Assembly (NCBI GenBank): GCA_963744115.1
Contig: CAVUSI010000003.1
Location: 620,001-684,000, forward strand
DNA: 64,000 nt
From: Chersky-267 sp963744115
GTDB lineage: Bacteria > Chloroflexota > Limnocylindria > Limnocylindrales > CSP1-4
Direction: 5' to 3'
Notes under the pieces: generated by a model
Databases searched by the model: none
Seen by the model: the letters and a program-made list of their open reading frames with translations, nothing else
Told to the model about the DNA's origin: nothing
Program-made: the position numbers and the translations under genes
Shown: positions 1 to 7,932 of the stretch, piece by piece
How positions within the stretch are numbered: the first letter of the stretch is position 1
Layout of the letters: each line of letters opens with the position of its first letter

Positions 1-162
1 CCAGGCGAGGTAGACGCCCGCCCCAAGGGCGACGACCCCGGCCACGGCCCAGAACTGGACACCGCTCATCGCACTGCCCGGTAGGAACCCCGTCCCCTGG
101 CCGATCCAGAGCACGCCCACGAGGGCGAGGATGACCGCGACGACGAGTCTCATCCGATGCAT
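1..162 (-). CDS. Small membrane protein, 3' end outside window
   Basis: Only the first 54 codons are in the window; the gene runs off the left edge. The product starts MHRMRLVVAV and shows a first hydrophobic segment (about residues 5-20), a short loop with a G-Q-G-T-G-F-L-P-G pattern, and a second hydrophobic segment beginning near residue 36. It is therefore probably a two-helix membrane protein of a common small hypothetical type. The start at 162 is chosen over an in-frame ATG at 153 because GGAGG lies 5 nt upstream of 162. A TAGGAT -10 candidate (complement of 181-186) lies just ahead. It is divergent from the LOG-family gene. No function can be given. Confidence 0.7.
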   Translation of the reverse strand, partial: MHRMRLVVAVILALVGVLWIGQGTGFLPGSAMSGVQFWAVAGVVALGAGVYLAW

Positions 163-191
163 CGACACCTCCGCGGTGGCATCCTACGGCA

Positions 192-989
192 GTGACCGAC
201 CGACCGCTCCAGGGCGACCCGACCCGCCATCGAAGCGGGCGAGTGACGATCAAGCCCAAGGCGGCCGAACACCTGTCGACCGACGCCGCGGTCACCGAGG
301 ACGAGAAGCTCTTCGCCCGCTCGACCCGCCCGGCCTTCCTCGGTGAGGACCCATGGCGGGTGCTCCGGATCATGTCCGAGTTCGTCGACGGGTTCGACGC
401 CCTGGCTGAGGTCGGCCCCGCGGTGACCGTGTTCGGATCCGCCCGCGTCGCCGAGGGCTCGCCGATCTACGAGCAGGCGCGCGAGATCGGCCGCCGCCTC
501 GCCGTCGACGGCTGGGCGGTCATCACCGGCGGCGGGCCTGGCGTGATGGCCGCGGCCAACCGCGGCTGTCAGGAAGCGGGCGGCCTGTCGATCGGCTGCA
601 ACATCGAGCTGCCCCACGAGCAGTCGGTCAACCCGTACGTGGACCTGGCGGTCGAGTTCCGCTATTTCTTCGCGCGCAAGACGATGTTCGTGAAGTACGC
701 CGACGCGTTCGTGATCATGCCCGGCGGGTTCGGCACGCTCGACGAGCTGTTCGAGGCGCTGACCTTGATCCAGACCGGCAAGATCCGCCACTTCCCGGTC
801 GTCCTCGTCGGCACGGCCTACTGGGCGGGCCTGATCGATTGGGCCCGCGAGACGCTCATCGCCGATGGGACCGTGACCGAGGCCGACCTGGCCCTGCTCA
901 CCCTGACCGACGACCCCGAGGAGGTCTGCCGGGTCGTCCGCGCATTCGCCCGCGCGAACCACATCGGCAGGCCCACCAGCCCGGGCTGA
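192..989 (+). CDS. LOG family protein (putative lysine decarboxylase fold, TIGR00730)
   Basis: This is a cytosolic Rossmann-like protein of 265 residues. Members of the LOG family hydrolyse nucleoside 5'-monophosphates, releasing the base (cytokinin riboside monophosphates in plants and some bacteria), although many bacterial members are uncharacterised. The signature is clear: an ITGGGPGVM glycine-rich loop in the first half and PGGFGTLDELFE in the second, which carry the phosphate- and ribose-binding residues, including Arg in the preceding FRYFFARK segment. The N-terminal extension of about 40 residues before the core is variable. The GTG at 192 gives the longest form; an in-frame GTG at 243 is an alternative, and neither has a good ribosome-binding site. 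A GC-rich inverted repeat follows the stop. Confidence 0.9.
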   Translation: MTDRPLQGDPTRHRSGRVTIKPKAAEHLSTDAAVTEDEKLFARSTRPAFLGEDPWRVLRIMSEFVDGFDALAEVGPAVTVFGSARVAEGSPIYEQAREIGRRLAVDGWAVITGGGPGVMAAANRGCQEAGGLSIGCNIELPHEQSVNPYVDLAVEFRYFFARKTMFVKYADAFVIMPGGFGTLDELFEALTLIQTGKIRHFPVVLVGTAYWAGLIDWARETLIADGTVTEADLALLTLTDDPEEVCRVVRAFARANHIGRPTSPG

Positions 990-1025
990 CCGTGGGCGGC
1001 TCGCCAAGCTGATCGCCGTCCGCCC

Positions 1026-1056
1026 GCCCGGCCGTAGGCTTCGCGATCGGCCGGGC
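1026..1056. terminator. GC-rich hairpin between convergent genes
   Basis: A perfect 9-bp inverted repeat (GCCCGGCCG and CGGCCGGGC) with a 13-nt loop lies between the LOG gene and the convergent Rieske gene. No T-tract follows on either strand, so intrinsic termination is uncertain, but the position suits a bidirectional transcription barrier. Confidence 0.45.
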
Positions 1057-1068
1057 CTCAGGCACGTC

Positions 1069-1551
1069 TCAAGCCGATGGCAGCGCGGCCTCGACCCAGC
1101 CGTCCACGATCCGGACCGGGTAGTAGCGCAGGCGGCGGATCCTGGTCAGTCGGCGCGCCTCGGCCTTCTTGCCGGGTGGATCCTCCTTGGGACTGCTGCC
1201 GGGCGGTGACCAGACGGGGTGGTAGCGGCCGTCCGGGTCGATGCCTCCGGTCGTCGGCATCTGGACGGGCTCGCCGGTGCTCAGGTCGAACCGTCCGTTG
1301 TGGAGCGGACACGTGACGACGCAGCCGTCGAGCTCGCCGATCGATAGGGGCGCCGCCATATGCGGGCAGCGATCGTCGACTGCGACGATCCCGTCGGGCG
1401 TCCGGGCGAGCAGGACGTCGAGGTCGCCGACGGTCGCTCGCCGAAGCCCGCCCGGTGGCAATTCGGCGGCCGCGAGCAAGCGTCGGAACGGGGCGTCGCC
1501 GGCGCCGGGCGCGAGCAGGTCCGGCGGGAAGTCGGCCGGTCGATCGTCCAT
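1069..1551 (-). CDS. Rieske [2Fe-2S] domain protein
   Basis: A 160-residue soluble protein with a complete Rieske cluster site: Cys62-Pro-His64 and, 17 residues on, Cys81-Pro-Leu-His84. The His/Cys pairs bind a [2Fe-2S] cluster. There is no transmembrane anchor and no twin-arginine signal, so it resembles the small ferredoxin-type Rieske proteins that deliver electrons to oxygenases or reductases in the cytosol. The C-terminal 50 residues, after GEPVQMPTTGG, are unusually basic. No oxygenase subunit is adjacent. It lies behind the MFS gene on the same strand, but a strong hairpin between them suggests separate transcription. The ATG at 1551 is the only reasonable start. Confidence 0.88.
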   Translation of the reverse strand: MDDRPADFPPDLLAPGAGDAPFRRLLAAAELPPGGLRRATVGDLDVLLARTPDGIVAVDDRCPHMAAPLSIGELDGCVVTCPLHNGRFDLSTGEPVQMPTTGGIDPDGRYHPVWSPPGSSPKEDPPGKKAEARRLTRIRRLRYYPVRIVDGWVEAALPSA

Positions 1552-1577
1552 CGTGGCCAGCGTACCCGACCGGGCAT

Positions 1578-1617
1578 GGATCGGCCCCGAGCGCGTCATC
1601 CGCGTCGGGGCCGATCC
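1578..1617 (-). terminator. Strong hairpin after the MFS gene
   Basis: A 13-bp perfect inverted repeat (1578-1590 with 1605-1617, GGATCGGCCCCGA and its complement) is extended by a 4-bp inner stem around a TCATC loop. It lies 30 nt beyond the MFS stop codon and 27 nt before the Rieske start. There is no T-tract downstream, so it may act as an RNA 3'-end stabiliser or a Rho-assisted terminator. Confidence 0.5.
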
Positions 1618-1646
1618 CTGGAGGAGGAGGTCCGGTTCGTCCGGGG

Positions 1647-3356
1647 TCAGTCGCCGGTGGCCCGGCTCGTCGCCACCGACTCGGGTACCGTTGAGGCCCC
1701 GCTCGCCCCGACGGCGGCCTTGGCCGGGATCGGGTCGGAGTTCGTGGCTCGGAGCGGGATCTCCTTGATGGCCAGGGCGGCGATGAACGAGACGATGGCC
1801 CCGAACACGCCCAGCCAGAACGTCTGGGCGGTCGCTAGGCTGAACGCCCCGTGGATACCGTCGACGATCAGCGGGATCGCGGACGAGAACTGCGCCGGGA
1901 TGACGCTCGCAAGGACCTGCGGCAGGTTCCCGACACCGGTCAGCTGACTCAGGTCGAAGTTCCCGCCCGACTTCGTGAACCCCTCGATCAACGGCGCGGG
2001 GACCCCGGCTGCCGTCATCTGCGGCACCAGGTTGTCCGCGAACGCCGTCCCGAAGATCGTCCCGACGAACGCGAGCGAGATCGTGCCGCCGATCTGACGG
2101 AAGAACGTCAGGTTGGAGGTCGCGACGCCGAGCTCCCGGAAGGGCACGGCGTTCTGGATGACGATCGTGGGCACGGAGAACGTCGGACCGACGCCGAGGC
2201 CGGCGATGAACATCCAGAGCCAGACCACCGGCACCGGGGTGTCCTGGGTGAGCTGGGTCATGAGCAGGACCGCGAAGCCCATCACGGCGACCGAACCGGC
2301 GATCAGCCACTTGTACCGGCCGGTCCGCGAGACGATCAGGCCGGACACGATGGAGCTGGCGATCAGGCCGACCATCAGCGGGAGGGCGGCGAGGCCCGAG
2401 TTCGTCGGCGAGAAGTCCTCGACCACCTGGAACCAGCGCGGCAGGAAGACGATGGCGCCGAAGAACGCGAACGCCGCGAAGAAGACCGAGACCATCGTCG
2501 CCGAGTAGGTTCGGTCCGTCCACAGGTGCAGAGGGATGATCGGCTCCTTGGCGCGCGACTCGGCCAGGATGAACAGCAGGGTCCCGACGATCCCGACGAG
2601 GATGAACCCGCCGACGGTCGGCTCGGTCCATTCGCCGAACTGCTTGTTGGTCAGGCCGACCAGCAGGAAGACCATCGCGACGGTGAAGATCGCGCCGCCG
2701 AGCACGTCGAAGTTGCGCGTCGCCGTCGGCGTCTTGACCGTCGGCAGCAGCCGCTGGATGACGATCAGGGCGACGATCCCGATCGGGATGTTGACGTAGA
2801 AGATCGCGTGCCAGCTCAGATTCTCGGTCAGCCAGCCGCCGATGAGCGGGCCGGCGACGAAGGCGATCCCGAAGACGGCCCCGAAGAGGCCCTGGTACTT
2901 GCCGCGTTCCTGGGGGGTGAACAGGTCGCCGATGACCGCCAGCGCGACGGGGAACAACGAGCCGGCGCCGATGCCCTGGATGCCCCGGAACAGGATGAGC
3001 ATGCCCATGTTCTGGCTGAGGCCGCTCAGGGCCGAGCCGAACAGGAAGATCACGATGCCGATCATGAAGATCGGCTTGCGCCCGTAGAGGTCCGACAGCT
3101 TGCCCCAGAACGGCACGCTGATCGTGCTCGTCAGGAGGTAGATCGTGATCGCCCAGACGTAGTAGTCGTTGCCAGACAGCTGGGTCACGATCGTCGGGAG
3201 CGCGGGTCCGACGATCGTCTGATCAAGGGCGCCCAGGAACAGCCCGAGCATGACGGCGAAGAGGATCTCCATCTTCGCCCGATGGGACAACCCGAGTGCC
3301 GGATCCTCCTCCAGCGTCGGGATGTACTCCGTATCCGCGAATCCGCCTTCCATCAT
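1647..3356 (-). CDS. DHA2-family MFS drug efflux permease (EmrB/QacA type)
   Basis: A 569-residue inner-membrane proton-driven antiporter with about 14 hydrophobic helices, the length and topology of the DHA2 drug:H+ antiporter family. Visible signatures are the acidic motif in helix 1 (FLGALDQTIVGPALPTI), motif A after helix 2 (GKLSDLYGRKP), and a motif-C-like AGPLIGGWL stretch in helix 5, which marks exporters. The C-terminal 40 residues are polar and cytosolic. Its ATG at 3356 overlaps the stop of the upstream MarR gene (ATGA), so the pair is translationally coupled and transcribed from the promoter at 3918-3945. The likely role is export of toxic or aromatic compounds sensed by the MarR protein; the substrate is unknown. 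Confidence 0.93.
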   Translation of the reverse strand: MMEGGFADTEYIPTLEEDPALGLSHRAKMEILFAVMLGLFLGALDQTIVGPALPTIVTQLSGNDYYVWAITIYLLTSTISVPFWGKLSDLYGRKPIFMIGIVIFLFGSALSGLSQNMGMLILFRGIQGIGAGSLFPVALAVIGDLFTPQERGKYQGLFGAVFGIAFVAGPLIGGWLTENLSWHAIFYVNIPIGIVALIVIQRLLPTVKTPTATRNFDVLGGAIFTVAMVFLLVGLTNKQFGEWTEPTVGGFILVGIVGTLLFILAESRAKEPIIPLHLWTDRTYSATMVSVFFAAFAFFGAIVFLPRWFQVVEDFSPTNSGLAALPLMVGLIASSIVSGLIVSRTGRYKWLIAGSVAVMGFAVLLMTQLTQDTPVPVVWLWMFIAGLGVGPTFSVPTIVIQNAVPFRELGVATSNLTFFRQIGGTISLAFVGTIFGTAFADNLVPQMTAAGVPAPLIEGFTKSGGNFDLSQLTGVGNLPQVLASVIPAQFSSAIPLIVDGIHGAFSLATAQTFWLGVFGAIVSFIAALAIKEIPLRATNSDPIPAKAAVGASGASTVPESVATSRATGD

Positions 3357-3910
3357 CGAACCGTGGTCTCCCTTCCCTCCGCCACCCCGCTGGGCTGGTC
3401 GTGTTTCTGGTGCTCGTGGTAGATCCCGAACAGGGTCGGGTTGGCGATCTCCTCCGCCCGAACCGCGGCGCGGAAGTCGATCAGGGCCGAATGCAGCCGG
3501 TCAAGCTGGCGATCGTCGAGCCGCTCGAGGACGGCGGTCATCAGATCCCGTTTCATGATCTGGATCTCGTCGAGGACCTCGGTCCCGGCCGGCGTGAGCC
3601 GGACGATCACGACCCTGCGGTCCTCCGTGTCACGTGTCCGCTCGACGAGACCGCGCTCCTCCATCCTGTCGACCAGCCCGGTCGCGTTGGACAGGGACAC
3701 GTCGAGGGAGTCGGCCAGACGGCTCATCGTCAGCTCACCCGACTCCTCGAGCCGCCACATCACGTGGACATGCGTCATGCTGACACCCTGCTTCACCATC
3801 CGTCCGGTGGCCGCACAACGGAGCAGCCGGACGGCGCCGTTCAGCTCGTCGCTCACCCCGGTCAGGGCATCGCGACGGGTCGTCGACTCCGGTGAAGAGA
3901 TACGTGTCAT
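3353..3910 (-). CDS. MarR-family transcriptional regulator
   Basis: A 185-residue winged-helix regulator. The DNA-binding part is clear: LTMSRLADSLDVSLSNATGL (helix-turn-helix), followed by the wing VERTRDTEDRRVVIVRLTPAG, which is diagnostic of MarR proteins. The start is set at 3910 because a TTGACA-N16-TATGAT promoter ends 7 nt before it, so the mRNA would begin at or next to the ATG; longer in-frame starts lie inside this promoter. The gene overlaps the MFS gene by 4 nt, the usual arrangement of a repressor with the pump it controls. An AT-rich, partly palindromic stretch in the promoter is the likely autoregulatory operator. The inducer is unknown. Confidence 0.93.
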   Translation of the reverse strand: MTRISSPESTTRRDALTGVSDELNGAVRLLRCAATGRMVKQGVSMTHVHVMWRLEESGELTMSRLADSLDVSLSNATGLVDRMEERGLVERTRDTEDRRVVIVRLTPAGTEVLDEIQIMKRDLMTAVLERLDDRQLDRLHSALIDFRAAVRAEEIANPTLFGIYHEHQKHDQPSGVAEGRETTVR

Positions 3911-3917
3911 CTGAACT

Positions 3918-3945
3918 ATCATACGGATATGGATAATCCTGTCAA
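3918..3945 (-). promoter_or_regulatory. Promoter and likely operator of the MarR-MFS operon
   Basis: Reading the minus strand, TTGACA (complement of 3940-3945) and TATGAT (complement of 3918-3923) are separated by 16 nt. The -10 box ends 7 nt before the ATG at 3910, so the transcript is predicted to be leaderless. The spacer is strikingly AT-rich for this genome and contains CATA-N4-TATG, a candidate MarR half-site pair. Confidence 0.75.
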
Positions 3946-4071
3946 CAGCGACCATTCAGGTCGACGGGGTCGCCCGGCGAAGCCGATCTTCGGCCCCGGC
4001 TGTGAACGGATGATGAAGAAGCCGTGGCGGACCGGTGGTCGCCCGTCGCGGCTCATGGAGGGTCGACGACC

Positions 4072-5019
4072 GTGCGCTACGTTCTGATGATCGAGGCCCA
4101 GCAGGGGTTGACCTACGACGATCAGCTGGCGATCGCGCAGCGGGCCGAAGCGGCGGGATTCGAAGCTTTCTTCCGTTCGGACCACTACGAGAGCTTCCCA
4201 GGCCCGGCGGGTCGTCCGACCACGGACGCCTGGACCGTGCTCGCCGGTCTTGCCCGTGAGACGACCCGGCTGCGCCTCGGTGTCCTCGTCTCGCCGGTCA
4301 CGTTCCGGCTCCCGGGGACGATGGCCAAGATCGCCGCGACCGTCGACCAGATGAGTGGTGGGCGGGTCGAACTGGGCCTCGGCGCCGGCTGGAACGAGGA
4401 CGAGCATCGCCGCCACGGCGTCGTCTTCCCGCCGATCTCGGAGCGGGCCGACATGCTCGAGGAGCAGCTGGCGATCGTCCACGGACTGTGGGAGGAGCCG
4501 AACGGGTGGTCGTTCGATGGCGCGCACTACCGGGTCGAGGATTCGATCTTCCAGCCGAAGCCCGTCCAGCGACCCCATCCGCCGATCATCGTCGGTGGTG
4601 AGGGCTCGCCTCGCTCGCTCCGGATCGCGGCGAAGTTCGCCGACGAGTTCAACGTGACGTCGTCGGATCCGCAGCGCGTCGCCGACCGTTATGCCCGGCT
4701 GGACGATGCCTGTCGAGCCATCGGGCGCGACCCGGCCACGATGCGGCGGTCCGCGATGGTCGGCACGCTGATCGGTCGCGACGAGACCGAGCTGGGCGCC
4801 CGGAAGCGCGCCCTCCTGAACGAGGTGACCGCTGACGAGCAGGGCGAGGAATGGTTCGCCACCCGCGAGCGGCGCTGGATCCTGGGGACACCCGACCAGG
4901 CCCGGGCGAAGGTGGCCGAGTTCGCCGCGGCGGGCGTCGAGCGGTTGATGCTCCAGGACTTCCTGCCGCGCGATCTCGACATGATCGACGAGCTCGGCGA
5001 GGAGCTCGTCCGGGCGTAG
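4072..5019 (+). CDS. LLM-class F420-dependent oxidoreductase
   Basis: A 315-residue TIM-barrel flavin/F420 enzyme of the luciferase-like superfamily. Typical features are the N-terminal beta strand MRYVLMIEAQQGL, the RSDHYESF segment, an LGVLVSP strand, the conserved GGRVELGLGAGWNEDEH block, PPIIVGGEG near residue 175, and a C-terminal GTPDQARAKVAEF helix that recurs in F420-dependent members. Such enzymes transfer hydride between F420H2 and an organic substrate; the substrate cannot be read from sequence. GTG at 4072 is preferred because GGAGG lies 10 nt upstream and the product then begins directly with the first barrel strand. It is divergent from the MarR gene and convergent with the SIS gene. 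Confidence 0.9.
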   Translation: MRYVLMIEAQQGLTYDDQLAIAQRAEAAGFEAFFRSDHYESFPGPAGRPTTDAWTVLAGLARETTRLRLGVLVSPVTFRLPGTMAKIAATVDQMSGGRVELGLGAGWNEDEHRRHGVVFPPISERADMLEEQLAIVHGLWEEPNGWSFDGAHYRVEDSIFQPKPVQRPHPPIIVGGEGSPRSLRIAAKFADEFNVTSSDPQRVADRYARLDDACRAIGRDPATMRRSAMVGTLIGRDETELGARKRALLNEVTADEQGEEWFATRERRWILGTPDQARAKVAEFAAAGVERLMLQDFLPRDLDMIDELGEELVRA

Positions 5020-5028
5020 GGACCGCGC

Positions 5029-6243
5029 TCAGCTCTCGGCGCGGGTGGCAGCCTCGGCGTAGGCCGGGTCGGTCCGACGGATCGGATCCGGGTTCGTCCC
5101 GACGACCCGGGCCAATCGCTCGACGAGGATCTGGAGCGGCGTCGCGGTGCTCAGGAGGGAGGCCGCCGGGGCCGGCAGCGACGGCGCCTCGGGGACGACG
5201 ATCCGACCGATCGGCGTGAGCGATGTGTCGAGCTCGGCTGCGATCCCGGTCGACAGGATGGCGCCGGCCCGAAGGCCGACCGCCGCCGCGGCCTCGAGCG
5301 CCTGGCGCGCTCGCGCGGTCCGCTCGGCACGCGCGCGCCGATCGGTCAGGATCAGGACGAGCCCGGTCCCGGCATCGGTGGATGGCAGATGACCGTGGAG
5401 GAACGTCTCGAGGTTGCGCGACGCGGCGGGGATCCAGGTTCCCTCCTCCAGTTTGAGCACGAGCTCGCGAGCGGCCGTCCGATCGGCGCCCGTCGCGACG
5501 GCGAGGATGGGTCGACATCCGGCGAGGCTCGCCGCCATGGCCTCCGCGACAGCGGTCGCGACCGGACCCAGCCCGGCGGCCATGAGCGCCCGGACGGCGG
5601 TCGGGTCGAGGGGCTCACCCGTCAGGGCGGCCGCGACCGCCGCTCCGGCGATGAGCGGGGACGTGTAGCCGATCGTGTGGCAGTAGCTCTGGTCGCGTTC
5701 GTCCGTCTCGATGACGATGTCCACACCGACCGCGCCCGGAGCGCGTCCGCTGACCGTGACGATGGCCGTCCGGGCACCGGACCTTCGCGCCGCGTCGAGT
5801 GCCTGGGTCGTCGCCCACGTGGCGCCGTCGTGGCTGATCGCGATGCACAGCCCGCCCTTCGGCTCGAGGGAGGCCTCGAACGCCTGAGCGGCCACGGGGC
5901 CGTGACCCGGGAGGTCCGCCCGACCCCACGCATCGCGAAGGATCTCCGCGAACCCGAGCGCGCCATGCTCGCTCGTCCCGCAGCCGACGACGGTGATCGG
6001 GAGTCCGGCCCCGGCGGTCTGTCGCAGCGCGGCTGCGAGACGCGACACCCCACCGTTCCCGCCCGCGTCGGTCAGTCGCTCGACCAGCCGCGCCGCGAAG
6101 GCCGGCTCGGCCTCGATCATCTCGGTCATGAACCAGGGCGGGGCGCCACGGTCGACCGGGCGCTCGGCCCAGTGCCACGGTTCCGGCGGACCGGGGAGGG
6201 GTCGCTCCGGATCGAACGGCGGCGGGTCGGTCGGCTCGGACAT
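5029..6243 (-). CDS. SIS-domain protein (GlmS isomerase-domain-like)
   Basis: A 404-residue cytosolic protein with two sugar-isomerase (SIS) domains and no glutaminase domain. It resembles the isomerase half of glucosamine-6-phosphate synthase and bacterial ketose/aldose-6-phosphate isomerases or deaminases (AgaS/FrlB type). Visible features are PPWFMTEMIEAEP near the N-terminus, VVGCGTSEHGALGF (sugar-phosphate binding loop), ISHDGATWAT, KLEEGTWIPA and the active-site-like ETFLHGH motif. The start at 6243 is supported by a TATCAT box ending 7 nt upstream. It sits convergent to one LLM oxidoreductase and divergent from another. The exact sugar phosphate is unknown. Confidence 0.85.
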   Translation of the reverse strand: MSEPTDPPPFDPERPLPGPPEPWHWAERPVDRGAPPWFMTEMIEAEPAFAARLVERLTDAGGNGGVSRLAAALRQTAGAGLPITVVGCGTSEHGALGFAEILRDAWGRADLPGHGPVAAQAFEASLEPKGGLCIAISHDGATWATTQALDAARRSGARTAIVTVSGRAPGAVGVDIVIETDERDQSYCHTIGYTSPLIAGAAVAAALTGEPLDPTAVRALMAAGLGPVATAVAEAMAASLAGCRPILAVATGADRTAARELVLKLEEGTWIPAASRNLETFLHGHLPSTDAGTGLVLILTDRRARAERTARARQALEAAAAVGLRAGAILSTGIAAELDTSLTPIGRIVVPEAPSLPAPAASLLSTATPLQILVERLARVVGTNPDPIRRTDPAYAEAATRAES

Positions 6244-6250
6244 GCGGCCG

Positions 6251-6256
6251 ATGATA
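6251..6256 (-). promoter_or_regulatory. -10 box (TATCAT) of the SIS gene
   Basis: TATCAT on the minus strand ends 7 nt before the ATG at 6243. There is no ribosome-binding site, so the gene is predicted to be leaderless. Confidence 0.5.
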
Positions 6257-6352
6257 GGCTGGCCGTCCAGCCGCTCCGGCGTCGGTCCATACTGCGCGAC
6301 GGTCCGGACGAACCCTCGATGACGCGACGACGAGCGGCTCCGGGAGAACACG

Positions 6353-7261
6353 ATGAAGATCGGGCTGATGAGCCCTCAGGGCTGGAAGGGCGAATACGAC
6401 GGCTGGGACCCGGCCGTCGCCTGGGCCCGGACGGTCGAGCTCGCGATCGCGGCCGAGGGGCTCGGGTTCGAGTCGCTCTGGGCGTTCGACCACTTCCACA
6501 CGGTCCCCGACCCGACCGACGAGCTGACGTTCGAGTCGTTCAGCCTCCTCACCGGGCTGGCGATGGTGACCGAGCGCGTCCGCCTCGGCCACATGGTCGT
6601 GTGCACCGGCTTCCGCAACCCGGCCCTGACGGCCAAGATGTCGTCGACGATCGACGTCATCTCGGGTGGCCGCTTCGAGCTTGGCATCGGCGCCGGCTGG
6701 AAGGAGGAGGAGTGGCTCGCCTACGGGTACGGCTTCCCGACGATCGGCGAGCGGCTGGCCGCGCTCCGCGACCACCTCGAGGTGATCACCCGCATGCTCG
6801 CGCCGGGGCGCGCGACGTACCGGGGCGAGTACGCCAGCGTCGCCGGGGCGATCAACCAGCCGAAAGGCCTCCAGTCGCCCCGGATCCCGATCATCGTCGG
6901 CGGGAACGGCCAGCGCGTGACCCTCGGGATCGCCGTGGCCTTCGCGGACGAGCTCAACCTGGTCTTCCTCACGCCCGAGCGGATCGCCGAGGCATTGCCG
7001 AACATCCGGGCGCGATGCGAGGAGGCGGGCAGAGACCCCGCGACGCTGAAGGTCTCGCTGTACACCCGCGACGTCGACGTCCGCGTGCCCGGCCAGGTCC
7101 GGGTGGATTTCCTCGGCACGCTGCAGGACTTCGGCCTCAGCCGGGCGGTCTGCTTCCCGGGCCGCTGGTCGCCCGACCTCGAGACGCAGGCCAGCTTCGC
7201 CGAGGACTGTCGGGCGGCCGGGGTCGAGATGGCCGAGCCGGCCGCGGGAGTCGAACGATAG
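6353..7261 (+). CDS. LLM-class F420-dependent oxidoreductase
   Basis: A 302-residue TIM-barrel enzyme of the luciferase-like family, distinct from the copy at 4072. It has MKIGLMSPQGWKGEYDGWDP at the N-terminus, FESLWAFDHFHTVP, GGRFELGIGAGWKEEEW in the middle and IPIIVGGNGQRVT later, all family hallmarks. It is a little shorter at the C-terminus than the related TIGR03560-type proteins. F420 or FMN is the expected cofactor. The stop codon overlaps the probable ATA start of the next gene, a split-barrel flavoprotein, giving a two-gene operon; the two may act on the same compound, but this is inference. Confidence 0.9.
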   Translation: MKIGLMSPQGWKGEYDGWDPAVAWARTVELAIAAEGLGFESLWAFDHFHTVPDPTDELTFESFSLLTGLAMVTERVRLGHMVVCTGFRNPALTAKMSSTIDVISGGRFELGIGAGWKEEEWLAYGYGFPTIGERLAALRDHLEVITRMLAPGRATYRGEYASVAGAINQPKGLQSPRIPIIVGGNGQRVTLGIAVAFADELNLVFLTPERIAEALPNIRARCEEAGRDPATLKVSLYTRDVDVRVPGQVRVDFLGTLQDFGLSRAVCFPGRWSPDLETQASFAEDCRAAGVEMAEPAAGVER

Positions 7262-7914
7262 ACGCCGACGCCGGCCTCCCGGCGAGCGACCGCGTTCGCG
7301 TCCGACGCAAGCCCGAACGCGGTCACTACGACCGGGCGACGATCGACGCGATCCTCGACGACGCGATCCTCGGGCATGTCGGCTTCGTCGTCGACGACCA
7401 GCCGTACGTGATCCCGACGGCGATCTGGCGCCACGGGGACCGACTCTACTGGCACGGGTCCTCGGCCAGCCGGATGCTTCGGGCGACCGTCGGCGCCAGG
7501 GTGTGCATCACCGTGAGCCGGATGGACGCCCTCATCCTGACGCGCTCCGGCTTCGACCACTCGATCGACTATCGGTCGGCGGTGGTCCTCGGCACCGCGC
7601 ACCTCGTCGATGACGATGCGGACAAGCTCGCTGCGCTCGAGACCTTCGTCGAGCGGCTCTATCCGGGACGCTGGGCGACCCTTCGACCGCCACGCCCAAG
7701 CGAGGTCAAGGCGACGACCGTCCTGTGGACCGACCTGACCGAAGCGTCCGCCAAGATCCGCGACGTCGGCGCACACGACGAACCCGGCGACGAGACGTGG
7801 CCGACCTGGGCCGGGACGATCCCGCTCGAGGTCGTGCTCGGTCGGCCCGTCCCTGATGAGTTCGTCCCCGACGGGCTGGAGCCGCCGACGGTCACCTTCG
7901 AAGGGCGCCGATGA
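7258..7914 (+). CDS. Pyridoxamine 5'-phosphate oxidase-like split-barrel flavoprotein, atypical start
   Basis: A protein of about 218 residues in the PNPOx-like FMN-binding split-barrel family (Pyridox_ox_2 type). The family core is clear: ERGHYDRATIDAILDDA, HVGFVVDDQPYVIPTAIW, LYWHGSSASRML and, near the C-terminus, GTIPLEVVLG. These proteins bind FMN, haem or F420; the precise reaction is unknown. No ATG, GTG or TTG lies in frame before the conserved core. The best candidate start is ATA at 7258, which overlaps the upstream TAG and has GGGAG 8 nt ahead. With it, about 23 residues precede the conserved ERGHYDR, matching the family's usual N-terminus. The gene is convergent with the lipoprotein gene. 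Confidence 0.8.
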   Translation: MDADAGLPASDRVRVRRKPERGHYDRATIDAILDDAILGHVGFVVDDQPYVIPTAIWRHGDRLYWHGSSASRMLRATVGARVCITVSRMDALILTRSGFDHSIDYRSAVVLGTAHLVDDDADKLAALETFVERLYPGRWATLRPPRPSEVKATTVLWTDLTEASAKIRDVGAHDEPGDETWPTWAGTIPLEVVLGRPVPDEFVPDGLEPPTVTFEGRR

Positions 7915-7932
7915 CCATCCGCCCGCTCGCGT

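Noticed and set aside
1851..3422. Long plus-strand frame opposite the MFS transporter, and similar frames opposite many other genes
   Set aside because: High G+C leaves few stops on the opposite strand; the translations are charged low-complexity sequence without domains.
5389..7257. Very long open frame on the plus strand running through the SIS gene and the second LLM gene
   Set aside because: It is antisense to or out of phase with well-conserved genes, and its translation is Arg/Gly/Asp-rich shadow sequence; only the last 218 codons (from 7258) encode a recognisable family.
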